64,000 nucleotides of DNA from Molanna angustata (taxonomy: Eukaryota; Arthropoda; Insecta; Trichoptera; Molannidae): the NCBI GenBank assembly GCA_963576475.1, contig OY754990.1, forward strand, positions 17,822,653-17,886,652, read 5' to 3'. This document shows, in pieces, positions 1 to 11,103 of the stretch (positions are counted from its first letter, which is position 1; each line of letters opens with the position of its first letter). A program made the translations under genes and the position numbers. Under the pieces are notes generated by a model, which saw only the letters and a list, made by a program, of their open reading frames with translations, was not told where the DNA came from and did no database searches.

Positions 1-128
1 AAAGTTTATATGCAGAACCCGTCCTGGAAGACCTGTGAAGAGATGGAGGGACAGTCGGACCTTCTTTTCCCAGGATACTCCCCCTTCATAGGTAAAACGA
101 CCAAATACACGAAGAAGAAGAAGAATAA
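1..128 (+). mobile_element. LINE 3' end fragment with AAG tail
   Basis: Frame around positions 20-60 reads RPGRPVKRWRDS, the arginine- and glycine-rich GRP..RW motif found near the C-terminus of many insect LINE ORF2 proteins. The same motif is in the better preserved fragment at 56606-57021. It is followed by an (AAG)n tail at about 109-128, as expected for a LINE 3' end. Only the last few dozen codons survive and the copy runs off the left edge of the window. Confidence 0.6.
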
Positions 129-1050
129 GAAAAAAGTTTAAATCCAAAAACCATCCTGGGCATACGCTCGACAATTCACCAAAGTTTCATTATAATCGGA
201 CAAACGGTTGATAAATAAATAAATAAAATAATTTTCCTATAGGAAATCAGTATAGGTATATTATTGTTGATTTGTAAGTAAATAGTATTAGGTAGGTACC
301 TACCTACAACAACCTTCTAAATAAATTCGATTCCTAACAAATTTTATTTGAATATCACATTCTTTCTGTAGCCATGGAAACGATTCGAACACGTAAGTAA
401 TATCGAATGGTTCGGATACATTTTTTGAATATGTAGGTACCTACATTGGTTTGTTCGATGCCATAAAAATGAAAATTGTCCGAAATATCAAATATTATAT
501 ACAAATTATGCAATTTTATTATGCCTATATCTTTACTAATAAATAACACATTTTTACAATATATGTCTTAAAACTTGCCGTAATGTCTTGTGTTTCATTT
601 TATTATTTCATAATTACATTTATTTCAAAGGTTTATTATTTTCAAGAACATATTCATTCGGTGGGAAAATGAAATATTGTATGAAAAGATATTAAAATGG
701 CGGCGTTTATGTACAAAAGGCTTACTTTAAAAATAAGTTAAACATTATAATTATACCAAATATTCACCATGTTTTTCACTTAAACGCTAAGTTATACTTC
801 AAAATATATTTTTTTTGTGTAAATACCTACTTCTAACTTTTAAACTAACAGATATTTGCGTGCAAAATGTACACTTTTTTGACAGATATGACTTGGAAAA
901 TTTTGTATGAAAAAAATAATTATTTAAATATTTTTAAAATTCAGCATTTTTATCGCATTCTTTTTAGCGTGACACTGCATCAGGTATACTGGTACATGTT
1001 CGCACTTAAATTAGATTTTTAGATGCTCTTGGTTTTTCAGAAGGCGTGAG
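129..1050. other. AT-rich stretch without a recognisable gene
   Basis: Very AT-rich sequence. About 165-235 (an AAAGTTTCATTATAATCGG motif followed by TAAA repeats) resembles the tail of a dispersed insect repeat. I see no coding signal, splice-bounded frame or RNA gene in the rest. Confidence 0.5.
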
Positions 1051-1052
1051 AC

Positions 1053-1090
1053 AAACACACACACACACACATACACACACACATACACTA
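1053..1090. repeat. (CA)n microsatellite
   Basis: Interrupted CA dinucleotide run, with ATAC interruptions. Confidence 0.9.
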
Positions 1091-1407
1091 ACATTTTGAT
1101 TGCTTTATTACTTTAGATAGGGAAGCTGAGAGCTCATTAAATTTACAGTTTGATAGTACACTTTACAGATTATCATGGACCCACGTTAGTAAGGGCCCGT
1201 GACACAAGTCCCAACCACCTTTCACCTGTACTCAAATACCTATACTAAAATTCCCTACAATTTTTTTTCTGAAAATTTTACCTATATTTAAATACCGTCC
1301 CTACGAAAAACTTGCGGAACATATATATATACACGAACTTTTTCACTTTTTTCCCTTTTGTCCTACGATCATCAACTTTTTGTGGAGGCTGATATAATAT
1401 ATGAGCG

Positions 1408-2354
1408 CTGCAGGCTAAGTCTGTAAGTAGATCTCGACCGATAAATGTCGAGATTAACTGTCAAAATATCGAATAGTCGATATTTTGACAGTTTTGGTAG
1501 TCACTAAGCAGATAACGCGTCGAATCGTTCTCGCACACTTATTTGACGGCGAGATTGGGTCGACATCGAGGCGAGAGACAAGATCTAACGCCGCCATGTT
1601 GAATTAAATGTCATTTTTTACGCGAACGATGCCGAATTTCATATTTATTTTGAGAATAATTATATAAACGGGTTAAACGACGCCGTTTAAGAATTCTTCA
1701 AACCCTTTAAATATTCCGCGTAATTCGCTAATTACCGCGTAACAAAAGTTTTATATGGTTAGGTATATATTTATTGGAAATATGCGTCCGTACTTAGATT
1801 ATAACATTATAATTCTATGCGTCCGTAAATGTTTTCCGTAAGTATAGATTTGAAATAATTTTTCATTTTGAGAAAGTATTCTTGTAAGCTATTTTATCAC
1901 ATATGTATTTTAACACTTAACAAAAGAAAATTCGGCGTAGTTTTTAGTAAAAAAAATAACACGCTGCTGTCATCACACTTGATAAATTGATCGAAATATA
2001 ATTAAAAATAATTTTTAAAATTACTCTCAAAACATTCAATAAACACAAAAGAAGTTAATTTAATCGTATTATAACTTGCTTTCGTGCTTTAAAATATGAC
2101 CATATTATATTTATTTAACAAATTTATGTAAACAAATTTGACATTTATTCAAATCATGGGGAAAATATTGTGTATTGCCATAAATGATAATTCAAAAATG
2201 TACCGCAAGCCAGCCTAACGGCGACAAATACTAATAAGTGCATTTACGAACTCGACAGCGCTTAGTGACTACGAATTGTCATCACGGGCGTAAACATGGC
2301 GAGAAGAGCGGCGGTTCGTTGTCGGATCTCGACTTTTTTACTGACTTGGCCTGC
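1408..2354. mobile_element. Candidate non-autonomous DNA element with imperfect terminal inverted repeats
   Basis: The left end (GCAGGCTAAGTCTGTAA, about 1411) matches the reverse complement of the right end (ending ACTGACTTGGCCTGC, about 2353). A second inverted pair lies inside: TAGTCACTAAGC at 1498-1509 and GCTTAGTGACTA at 2260-2271, preceded on both sides by related GACA motifs. The arms therefore match discontinuously over about 100 bp. There is no transposase frame. The left arm also holds two local hairpins (1431-1454 and 1456-1493). The right boundary overlaps a LINE remnant, so the exact end and target duplication are uncertain. Confidence 0.45.
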
Positions 2355-2475
2355 TGGGCCTTACCAACTGGAAGAGAGCCGCAGAGTGTAGGGAGAAATG
2401 GCGATTAACTCTGAAGGAGGCCAAGGCCCACAACGGGCTGTAGGGCCAATGCCAATGTTGATGACTATTATAATT
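2345..2475 (+). mobile_element. RTE-type LINE C-terminal fragment
   Basis: The plus frame ends in NWKRAAECREKWR followed by KEAKAHNGL and a stop at about 2440. This matches the C-terminus of the RTE-type element at 40785-43794 (EEAKVHNGL, stop). It is 5'-truncated to about 35 codons, and an ATG/TGATGA-like tail follows. Confidence 0.7.
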
Positions 2476-2950
2476 TGAGTCGATTTATTTTGTGTTGCGC
2501 TACGAGCATTTTGTGACGCAACATTTTCGTATGAGCCTTGAAATTGTATTAGAGTTAATTTTTTTTGCGTTCTTACAAGCGACGAGCGTCACATCCAACA
2601 ACCATTATCAGTCATTTTGTAAGTGTACACAGGGACTTGCGTCACTTTTCCCCTTTTAAGGGGTTTTGTCAGATAAATATTTAAAAAGTAATCCGTGTAT
2701 ATAACAATATGAAATACTTAATTATTTTGAAGTTTTTGTATTAACAGAGTGGAAATCCACTTTAAAATAAATAAATAAGCATATTCCATAAAATTCTATA
2801 ACAATGACCAAACGTTTTCGCCGAGTTGACTCCGTATCAACTAACTTATTTAAACAAAAATCATCCTATTTTATAACATTTTCAAAAAATCAACGAATTT
2901 TGTGTTTCTGAACATTTGAATCAGGTATCAACTCTTTCCATGACCATGCG
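2476..2950. other. AT-rich spacer
   Basis: No open frame or recognisable repeat. It runs into the minisatellite that begins at 2951. Confidence 0.5.
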
Positions 2951-3790
2951 ATAGTTACCCTTACTAACACGTAACATCATAGTGTATTAGGCGGTTTTAA
3001 TATACATAATATCATGTTTTCAGTCACTAGATTTAGCGTTATATGCCTATAAATATAGTTACCCTTACTAACACGTAACTTCATAGTGTATTAGGCGGTT
3101 TTAATATATCATGTTTTCAGTCACTAGATTTAGCGTTATATGCCTATAAGTATTAATATATCATGTTTTCAGTCACTAGATTTAGCGTTATATGCCTATA
3201 AATATAGTTACCCTTACTAACACGTAACTTCATAGTGTATTAGGCGGTTTTAATATACCATGTTTTCAGTCACTAGATTTAGCGTTATATGCCTATAAAT
3301 ATTGTTACCCTTACTAACACGTAACTTCATAGTGTATTAGGCGGTTTTAATATATCATATTTTCAGTCACTAGATTTAGCGTTATATGCCTATAAGTATT
3401 AATATATCATGTTTTCAGTCACTAGATTTAGCGTTATATGCCTATAAATATAGTTACCCTTTCTAACACGTAACTTCATAGTGTATTAGGCGGTTTTAAT
3501 ATATCATATTTTCAGTCACTAGATTTAGCGTTATATGCCTATAAGTATTAATATATCATGTTTTCAGTCACTAGATTTAGCGTTATATGCCTATAAATAT
3601 AGTTACCCTTACTAACACGTAACTTCATAGTGTATTAGGCGGTTTTAATATATCATATTTTCAGTCACTACATTTAGCGTTATATGTCTATAAGAATAGT
3701 TACCCTTACTAACACGTAACTTCATAGTGTATTAGGCGTTTTTAATATATTTCAGTCACTAGATTTATGTTGCGTTATATGCCTGTTACT
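2951..3790. repeat. Minisatellite with alternating 97/149-bp units
   Basis: The motif GTTACCCTTACTAACACG recurs (once with a T substitution) at about 2954, 3058, 3207, 3304, 3453, 3602 and 3699, giving steps of 104, 149, 97, 149, 149 and 97. The 149-bp form equals the 97-bp form plus a 52-bp internal duplication of the TCATGTTTTCAGTCACTAG block. A lone inverted copy of the unit lies at 48961-49060, so the unit derives from a dispersed repeat rather than arising here. Confidence 0.9.
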
Positions 3791-4011
3791 AGCTACTAGA
3801 GTGTGGTCACCGCACTCAAAACAAGTTAGTGAGGGAAAATTAAACTTAAAGATGATTTTTGAATGATTTTAACGACCGTATAAGGCCAAGGATCGTAAAA
3901 AAGTCCTTTACATAAAACTAATTTCGAAAAAAGTCTCAAATTAAAATTCACGGGTATTTTACCATTACGTTGGTACCTCTTACGTTGGTTTGTATAAACA
4001 AATAATAATTA

Positions 4012-4215
4012 TAATGAACACTTCCTTGTACCCCGCGCAAGTGGCGAGTTTATTGCCGTATGGCAATTTCTTCCAACTAACCAGTGTTTCCAGCCCAGAG
4101 AAGCAATATTTGCGTGAGAAATAAAATTAAATAAATTTCTCCTCTGCTGGGAATCGAACTCAGGAAGCCCGCACAGAAACCGAACGGCATACCAACTGTG
4201 CCACGGAATAAATCA
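4012..4215 (-). mobile_element. tRNA-derived SINE, family 1
   Basis: On the minus strand the head at about 4200-4140 has a box-A-like GTGGCACAGTTGG and a box-B-like GTTCGATTCCC, the internal RNA polymerase III promoter of tRNA-derived SINEs. The tail (4040-4080) carries the GGCAATAAACTCGCC motif. That motif is shared with LINE 3' ends at 5995-6060 and 60481-60530, so this SINE probably uses that LINE's machinery. Related copies are at 21770-22110 and 26703-26870. Confidence 0.7.
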
Positions 4216-4304
4216 ACAAGAAAAATATCTTATAGTTTCGGGAGTGCTGTCCTCTATTGACAGGTGAACACAAAATGTCAAATAGTTCGTCGTTTATTGA
4301 TGCA

Positions 4305-4380
4305 TTCATGAATATCATCAAGACAAATCTCACAATGTGGGGCAACCAGATATAGGTGCGCGGGTGTGCATTACGAAGCA
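4305..4380 (-). repeat. Dispersed CACACCCGC..TGTGGG..GATGGTATG tail
   Basis: On the minus strand this reads GCACACCCGCGCACC, then ACCCCACATTGTG, then a degenerate GATGATATTCATGAATG. It is one of several copies (5465-5530, 8945-9030, 10100-10185, 19155-19225) of a LINE or SINE 3' tail ending in ATG-rich short repeats. Confidence 0.6.
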
Positions 4381-4530
4381 AGAATGCTTGGAAGCAAGGC
4401 TTTTACAGGACACCGGAAAATAATAATATAAAAGAACATTTCAAACACTATTCAAAGCCGGAGCCACACAACAAGTAAATATACGAGATTCTGAATTCCA
4501 ATAAAACATATTATCAAATACCTATCGTGC

Positions 4531-4997
4531 GTGTGTGTGTGTGTGTGTGTGTGTGTTTCCTTATAACTTTTGATCCGCTCAATTTACAGAGCCCATTTTA
4601 TACTCGAATTTTTGTGAATTTTCGTTTCAGTCAGGGGTTATCAACTTTAAAAATTTTGATTTATTTTTCCATATATCTCGGAAACCATTAAGCTAAAACG
4701 CTGAAATTTTGTACAAAGGTAGACAAATACAAAATCTCAAATAAGTTTTTTTTTTTAATTCCAGGGTTTATCAAACATTTTTTATTAAGAAAAATATTTT
4801 TTTATGATAAATTTATGAGTTTAACTGCCTATATTTCGAATTTTTTAAACATATCAAAAAAAGCCGAAACACCCCAACTAGATAAATTATTTTTCTATAA
4901 AAAATATTACAATTGTATCAGCACAACTCAATTTTTTATTAATAATTTTTAAAAATTGAATTTAGTGACGACATTGCTTCATACAATTTGTATGGCA
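4531..4997. repeat. Dispersed repeat W, copy 1, with (GT)n start
   Basis: A (GT)n run (4531-4556) is followed by TAACTTTTGATCCGCTCAAT and about 430 bp of AT-rich sequence, ending in CATACAATTTGTATGG. An inverted copy with the same order of blocks, including the CA run, occupies 30317-30830. No coding capacity is seen. It is probably a non-autonomous element of undetermined class. Confidence 0.7.
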
Positions 4998-5039
4998 ATC
5001 GCCTATACACAATATCTAAGAAGACTTAATTGTTTGATA

Positions 5040-5290
5040 CTTATCTCCATTACACATACATACCATCATACTGTTTTCATATTCTGGGTAGGATCAAAGG
5101 ACTGACCTCCATACTATCCTATCTTGACATACATACATAGGTATAAGTGTTGTAAAGAAAATCAAATATCTTAAAATATTAAATAATTTGTATATATGGG
5201 ATTATAGTTTGGTACTTATTCTTCAACTATACATACTTTCGCTATCGACAGTTGGATCTCATGTGTTACATGCAACTAGTAGTAAAATAT
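5040..5290 (-). repeat. Dispersed repeat Y, copy 1, carrying a LINE C-terminal remnant
   Basis: 5060-5140 (minus) resembles a LINE tail of the form CQD..MWRA..SS.E..S.MMVCM, ending in a GTATG tail. It is joined to a block with TAGTTTGGTACTTATTCTTC and GACAGTTGGATCTCATGTG (5205-5285). The same composite occurs inverted at 28325-28560, and at 26575-26970 where a SINE splits it. Part of it is at 62245-62335. Confidence 0.65.
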
Positions 5291-5464
5291 ATGAACCACA
5301 ACGTGAGATCACTATATCATCGATCAATCAACCCCCGGCCTTACCCCAGACACTTATTAATATCAATCTCCCTACTCCCGAAGAATGCCGATCTCCTGTT
5401 CGTGTAAACTCGTAAAATGCTATAAGATTGCCTGTTGAAAGGCGCAACATCAATATATTACACA

Positions 5465-5530
5465 CACACCCGCTCACCTGTCGCTGGAAACCCCGCATCG
5501 TGGGATATGCCGTGATGATAAGAATGAAAA
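5465..5530 (+). repeat. Dispersed CACACCCGC tail, copy
   Basis: Contains ACACCCGCTCACCTGTCGCT and GTGGGATATGCCGTGATGAT, the same tail family as 4305-4380 and 19155-19225. Confidence 0.65.
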
Positions 5531-5938
5531 TGACACGATAAAGTTTTCGTAGCGTTGAAAAAAAAATTAAATATGTCAGAAAAAATAACGTTTTATGCTA
5601 CGCCGTGTTGCCAACATTAAAAATGTACATAGGTTCCTACCCGTCGACTAAAACGTCACCGCGGGTTATAAAAAAAAATAATGCCAAAAAAAAATGTCGA
5701 GGAAAATGTCAAAACAATAATTTGTCAACAAAATTAGTAAAGTTTCGGCCGCGGTACGAAAGTTCGGAGCAGTCAAGCAAGGACTTATTAAATCCCAAGA
5801 TCAGTTGCAGAGAAAAACAAATTTAAAAACATATCTTGATAATTACCCAAATTACTTATAACTTACTACTCACAGTAGAGACAGTTTGTGAGGGGAATGA
5901 AGACATTCTGTAAAAAAAAGAGTAAATCAAAAAATAAA
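5531..5938. other. Unassigned stretch with a chance 73-codon frame
   Basis: A plus-strand frame at 5605-5826 is open. It is lysine-rich, reflecting A-rich DNA, matches nothing I recognise and has no supporting context. Confidence 0.3.
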
Positions 5939-7089
5939 ATATATTTATTTTATTTATTTATTTATACATCTTCTTGTACATAATATAAACAAATATAATA
6001 GTACACTGGCGGGCTTATTGCCACTAGGCAATTTCTTCCAACCAACCAGATAACAAAGTATGACAACATTGTGTATGTACAACAGCAAATAAAAAAGAGT
6101 AAAAGAAATCAAAGAAAATACGTATAACACTTAAATACTATTGAAACAATAAAAAATATAATTCATAGCAAGAAAAAGGATATGGTAAGGACAGGAGAGG
6201 AAATCGGGATCAGGTGTTCAAGGATAAATATTCCTTTTTTTAGTTTTTTCTTGAAAATACAAAGTGAGTTAGACGACGCAATATCCGGAATAAGGCTATT
6301 CCATAATTTTGCTGATTGTACTTCGAACGAAGAGCTGAGAAATTCTGTATTATGGATAGGTATGGATAGTGTTGTACGTTCAGCAGATCGGAATGGAAGT
6401 CCATGATTGGATAAATAAGTGAATTTGCTTTTGAGGTACATACTGTGGCAGGTTTTGGTTCGAGAGAATATTGTACAATAGTGACAAAATGTGTATATTG
6501 CGCCGCTGGCGTAACCTGGGCCAACAAAGAAGATTGCGGTAAGGTGATATGCGATCAAATTTTTCAACCCAAAGATGAATCTGATACATATATTCTGAAG
6601 ACGTTCAAGTTTATTGAGATGCACTTCATTTGCATCCAAATAGCATACATCGGCATAATCAAGCAATGGAAGAAGAAGTGATTGAGCTAGAGCTATTTTA
6701 CAACGGAATGGAAGGAAATTTTTAAGTTTATTAAGTGAATGTAGGGCAAAGAAAATAGATTTACTAACATGCGATACCTGTTCATGCCACGAAAGGTCAT
6801 CATCGATGAAGATTCCAAGATCTTTTACAACCCTGGTATAAGGAATGCATTGGTTATTGATATACAGCAGTGGGAGTTGCAAATTCCTTATAGATGACAG
6901 CAGACGAGGACTGCCGATTATAATTGCCTGGGACTTAGTCGGATTAACAAGAAGACCATGATCCGATGACCAAGAAGAGATAAATTTAAGATCTTCATTC
7001 ATGTGAAGGACTGCATTGTTAATATCAGAGATATTAAAATGGAAATATAATTGAAGACATCGTTGAAGACATCGTTGATAAGTTGTCAA
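5939..7089 (-). pseudogene. 5'-truncated CR1/jockey-like LINE (reverse transcriptase C-terminal half)
   Basis: The minus frame 7089-6163 (308 codons) covers the part of a non-LTR reverse transcriptase after the YADD motif. It shows SDHGLLVNPTKSQ, VVKDLGIFIDDDLSW, LLPLLDYADVCY and LERLQNICIRFIFG, followed by a C-terminal block with RSAERTTLSIPIHNTEF. The family cuts target DNA and copies its RNA in the nucleus; this copy lacks the endonuclease and the fingers/palm. At the 5' break the sequence CGATGTCTTCAA is duplicated where YADD should be. The 3' UTR holds the GGCAATAAGCCCGCC motif (about 6010-6030) and ends in a TTTA-type tail near 5940. Assignment to CR1 rather than another jockey-group clade is an inference. 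Confidence 0.85.
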
Positions 7090-7214
7090 AGTTATTTGTA
7101 ATCGATTAATTTTAATTCAGTTAAAATTTGAGATGGCATATAGGATTTGTATAATTATGTCTTATTTTTAAAGTTTTTTTTTTGCTGTTCTTATCTCGGA
7201 GGCTTTAATATGTT

Positions 7215-8045
7215 AAATAATAATAATAATTAAAATTTATAAAGCGCCGTTTAGTGATACAAGATCACTCCAAGGGCGCTGTAGCTTATTTGTTGGCTCT
7301 ACGAAACAAGGCAGTCTTAAGAAGTTTACCGAAGGTGTCAATGCTCTGAGCTCTACGTATGTCCAGAGGCAATTTATTCCATTTTAAAGGCCCGTTCACA
7401 CTAAAACCGCGATCATAATAAGCCGCCTTATTAACTCTGTCCAATTCTTTTAAAGAGTTGTTACTCTGTGATTCAGACGATCTCAGCGTAAGCTGCCTCC
7501 CCGATGGAACACTCCTCTGGCACAATTCCTGAATGTAGTGTGGAGCCAAGTCGTTCAGAGCTTTTAACACCATCAGGCATACCTTATAGTCCACTCGTTC
7601 TGGACATCTCAACCAGTGCGGCTCCATATATCAACCTCGCAGCTGCGTTGAAAACTATTTGTAATCTATCAAGCTGATACTTTGGCAAACCCGCTTAAAT
7701 AGTATTTCAGTAATCCAGCCGTGACACCACAATTGCGTTAATAATCATTTTAACTTCGTTTTTGGGTAAGCTCCGGCGGATACTTTTCAATTGCCTCAGA
7801 TGAAAGAAACAAGAGCTAACAGTTTTTGAGATTTGCAAGTCCAGCGATAGTTTGTTGTCCAGGTGGACGCCTAGAAATTTGAAGGTATTTGATGGTGTAA
7901 GTTCTTCTCCATTGATGTTAATCGGAGTATTTTCAATGAGATGCTGTCGTCGCGGTGAAACTACCCACATAAACTCGGTTTTCGTTGGGTTTAGAATTTC
8001 ACAATGAAGCGATCGTCAGCATAAGCATATGAATCAAAACCTTCA
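7215..8045 (-). pseudogene. 5'-truncated L2/CR1-like LINE, disrupted
   Basis: The minus strand begins at a YADD-like block (about 8030, reading AYADD) and continues through FKFLGVHLDNKLS, VVSRLDY, NAAARLIYGA and HWLRCPERVDYKVC to DIRRAQSIDTFGKLLKT, ending at 7286. This is the C-terminal half of an L2-type reverse transcriptase. Two in-frame stops (near 7706 and 7698) and a one-base frame change near 7627 break it. The 3' end carries a short hairpin with GGCGCT (about 7240-7280) and an (AAT)n tail, typical of L2/CR1 elements. It lies head-to-tail with the unrelated LINE at 5939-7089. Confidence 0.8.
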
Positions 8046-8814
8046 TTTTCTATTATAGAAGACACTTTGAACAAAAAATAATATAATAATAGTTAAAATT
8101 TTAAAAATTCGCAGAGCTCAACAAAAACACGTCTTGCTGCCACGAGGCGCACGAACGAACTTCGCATGTTGTGTTCACTTTCAATAGGATGTTGACATTT
8201 ATATAAAATTATTGAGATATACTTTCTTGTTTGCGATTGTCAATGTCTGTAAGTGTCTCAAATAAAATAAAACAAAATAAAAATAAAACCTATCGTGAAG
8301 AAAATTAAGTGTATACTAAAATTGAAACGGAGAGTTTAGTGTTGGCCACAACTGACTCGTAATTTTATTTTCCGCTCATTTCAATCGATCCAACTTTTTG
8401 AACCGTCCCTAATGAATGTAAAAAAAGACAGGTGTGCTCAAACTTTTCATAATATTCCGAGCGCGGCGCTTTGCGGAGAACATCGCCTCAATTAGCCGTG
8501 AGATAATAAGGGATCGCGAAACTTTGGATGCAAATTTGTTGTGAAAACTTGTGCCGGGAAAACTTATGTATATTAAACAGACTGACCCTCCCATTATAAT
8601 ATTGTGGACGACACGTTAAAGATTAATTATCTCTGAACAAAATGGCGAAACTTTTCGTACATCGTAAGAATTTATATAGTGCTGAAAATTAACACAATTG
8701 TAATTATTCTTTAGAGATAGATGCTATTGGGGTTGTTATTTAATTATAAATATAATATATCAGAAGGTTGCGATTTTAAGTGCGTGTTTAAATTACTTCT
8801 CAAATTTTTTTTTT
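8046..8814. other. No gene seen
   Basis: AT-rich sequence with short chance frames only. 8328-8358 carries a copy of a short dispersed motif (AGTGTTGGCCACAACTGA), also seen near 11390, 35300 and 54450. Confidence 0.45.
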
Positions 8815-8940
8815 ATTACCTACATATACCAAAATTTACATAATTTTATATACATAAGCAACATAACAAATAAATAGGTTAGGTTTGAACCACCTCTCTA
8901 GGCCAGGCCTGTTCCGAAGTGGTAGACTAGTTGCATAATA
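8815..8940 (-). mobile_element. LINE 3' UTR fragment (family of 31620-34150)
   Basis: Contains CCAGGCCTGTTCCGAAGTGG and an AACATAACAAATAAATAGG block that match, inverted, the 3' UTR at 34020-34130. They also match the minus-strand copy at 59100-59290. Only UTR sequence remains. Confidence 0.7.
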
Positions 8941-8944
8941 TTAA

Positions 8945-9030
8945 TTACTAAGGCATACCCGCCCAGCTGTCGCTGGTCATCCCACAGGTGGGCGGAACAT
9001 GTCGTGATGTTTTGTATGTATATATGTATG
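8945..9030 (+). repeat. Dispersed CATACCCGC tail, copy
   Basis: Reads CCCGCCCAGCTGTCGCTGG, then GTGGGCGGAACATGTCGTGA and a TATG-rich tail. Same family as 5465-5530. Confidence 0.6.
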
Positions 9031-9117
9031 TTATATGTTTAAACGACTCTCTCCACGAACAAAACTGTCGATTTTTAAGTTTTTTGCCGATACAATATTA
9101 ACCTACGTTGCTATTTT

Positions 9118-9275
9118 AATTCTTCTTCTTCTTATGTCCTGTCGGTTTCCCCAGATGTTGGCGTTGTGCGGTGTAGAACTGGTCCTCCACTCGCCTCATC
9201 CCGGTTTTTATGTCCCTTATGTTTCGGATCCTATATAGCTGCTTCCTGCTGACCCCTCTGCGCCTCCATACCAAT
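9118..9275 (-). mobile_element. LINE 3' fragment with GAA tail
   Basis: The minus frame reads GVSRKQLYRIRNIRDI and GMRRVEDQFYTAQRQH, ending in an (AAG)n tail at about 9120-9133. The tail and polarity match other short LINE C-termini in this window (15023-15291, 61620-62200). The family is not certain. Confidence 0.5.
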
Positions 9276-10094
9276 TTTATGACGCAATATGTACCTATAT
9301 GTATGAGTTAGACCTGAAATTAAAATTTATGCGTTATTAATTTTATATGAATATTTAATTTGGAAACTCGTTAACTTTGAAAAAATACTTAATGACGTTT
9401 TGAATTATAAATTAAAAAAATATGTAGACGCCTCTATGAGTGGAACAGCTACATTAAATAATTCACACGCACTGGTTTTGAGGGTAAGCCCAATATGAGA
9501 TCAAAATTATACTCGAGATTTGGTCACAAATATTTTATCAAAAATTAATAAGTACTGTACAATGATGTAAAAAGTATGTAATATATTGATGTTACGCCTT
9601 ACAACAGTCAATCTGTATAGCAGATAGGTATTTACGAGTTTGCACGAATCAGGAGTTTGGCATTCTTCAGGAGTTGGGAGATACATATAAACAATCGTGA
9701 ATTGATCGTTTATAGTGCTCTCACGTTGTGGTTCGTTTGTATAACTATTATTGTACTTCTATATCATAATATCAATTACTGTATTCAATAATAAATGTGT
9801 AAAAAGTCAACGCGTTATTTATTTGAACATATATGTTATTTAAAAGTAACATATATCAAGAAGTATGTCACAACATAGTCGCTTTATTGCGAACGAACAA
9901 TTTCGCCGAGATGACTCAGCATTATCAATGTGCAATCGAAACCGAATTTGATATGAAAATTTTAATTTTGTTAATTTTATAAATGGATTTCTGCTCAACT
10001 TCCCTAAAGAAACTTCCCTATCTGGTGTAGGCAGAGAGAACCGAATGCTAGTCTCTTCTCTCTTGACAAACATTTTTCGCTTTATTCACGTCCA
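9276..10094. other. No gene seen
   Basis: AT-rich, without a coding frame I can support. The minus frame at 9840-10073 has no recognisable domain. Confidence 0.4.
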
Positions 10095-10099
10095 TGCAT

Positions 10100-10185
10100 C
10101 GTTGCATACGCATTCATACCGTCACGGAATATCTCACAACGTGGGGTAACCAGTGACAGGTATGCGGGTGTGCATCAGGTAACGA
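10100..10185 (-). repeat. Dispersed CACACCCGC tail, copy
   Basis: On the minus strand it reads GCACACCCGCATACCTGTCA, then ACCCCACGTTGTGAGATATT and a GGTATGAATG end. This is one of the better preserved copies of the family. Confidence 0.65.
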
Positions 10186-10777
10186 AAATAAGTAGGTACG
10201 ATAGATGTGTATTTACTTACTAGGTTTGGCCGTACATGTAGAGATAGTGAAAGGGGGTCTCATAAACTGCGCATAAAATTTTTGATAGTAACTGCATTTT
10301 TAATTTTCAGATTTAATTGTAGGTACTCTTGGCCCTCTACTGATACTCGAAGCTGAGTCTTGTTTGATGTTTTTGGAAAACATAAATTAATTTTGATGTT
10401 TGAAATTTCTCGATTTATTCAAACTAAATAATATTTTTTTTATTGCGGGTAGAGAATTTAATTTTTAAAAACATAATATGTACATTCGATAAAATTAACT
10501 ATCACAGCGCGGCTGGCAGGTCTTCCGAAATCAACCAACATTAACTCCCTTTGAAATCGACGATTGGCTGATGACACACTAGAACAACACGTATTAATGC
10601 ACTTAAAATTAAATATTAATTATAACAACTGCATTCTACGTATTGCAACGATCATGAATAATTATATTCATACTTTTAAACTCAAGGCAGAAAAATAAAA
10701 AAAATGCAAATTAGAAAACATTGACCTCTGGTAGATATGGTATGGTAAACGGTGCCACTATTTTTACGACCGGAATG

Positions 10778-10800
10778 GGCGGGAAAAGCGTTTTCCCGCC
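10778..10800. other. Perfect GC-rich hairpin
   Basis: GGCGGGAAAA, a three-base GCG loop, and TTTTCCCGCC form a perfect 10-bp stem. It stands out in AT-rich surroundings and sits just outside the inverted repeat at 10859-11103. Confidence 0.8.
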
Positions 10801-10858
10801 AAAAAGTGTGTATATACACGACAAATTTTCTGACGTCGTCTATGTTATAAGGTCAATT

Positions 10859-11103
10859 ATAACCATAGAAAGCGCAGATAAATCAAAATACAAAAATATT
10901 TACCTTTGTCATTTTTTCAATGGTCATAAATGCATCATGGAAATCAACTTAAATAAAAAATTAAAAATAAATAATATTCGCATCTTATTACATTTACTTA
11001 ATTTTTTAAATCATTTTTTTCATCGAGATCTACAATTATAACAAAGTATAAACAAAGGTAAATATTTTTATAACTTGATTTATCTGCGTTTTCTGTGGTT
11101 ATT
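10859..11103. mobile_element. Fold-back/MITE-like inverted repeat
   Basis: About 51 bp at 10859-10910 (starting ATAACCATAGAAAGCGC) match the reverse complement of 11053-11103 (ending TTTTCTGTGGTTAT) at about 45 positions, with about 140 bp between arms. There is no transposase. The element may extend outward to about 10720 and 11170, but the ends are not clear. Confidence 0.6.

Noticed and set aside
5188..5415. 75-codon frame with an N-terminal hydrophobic stretch
   Set aside because: Most of it lies in dispersed repeat Y, so it is not a secreted-protein gene.
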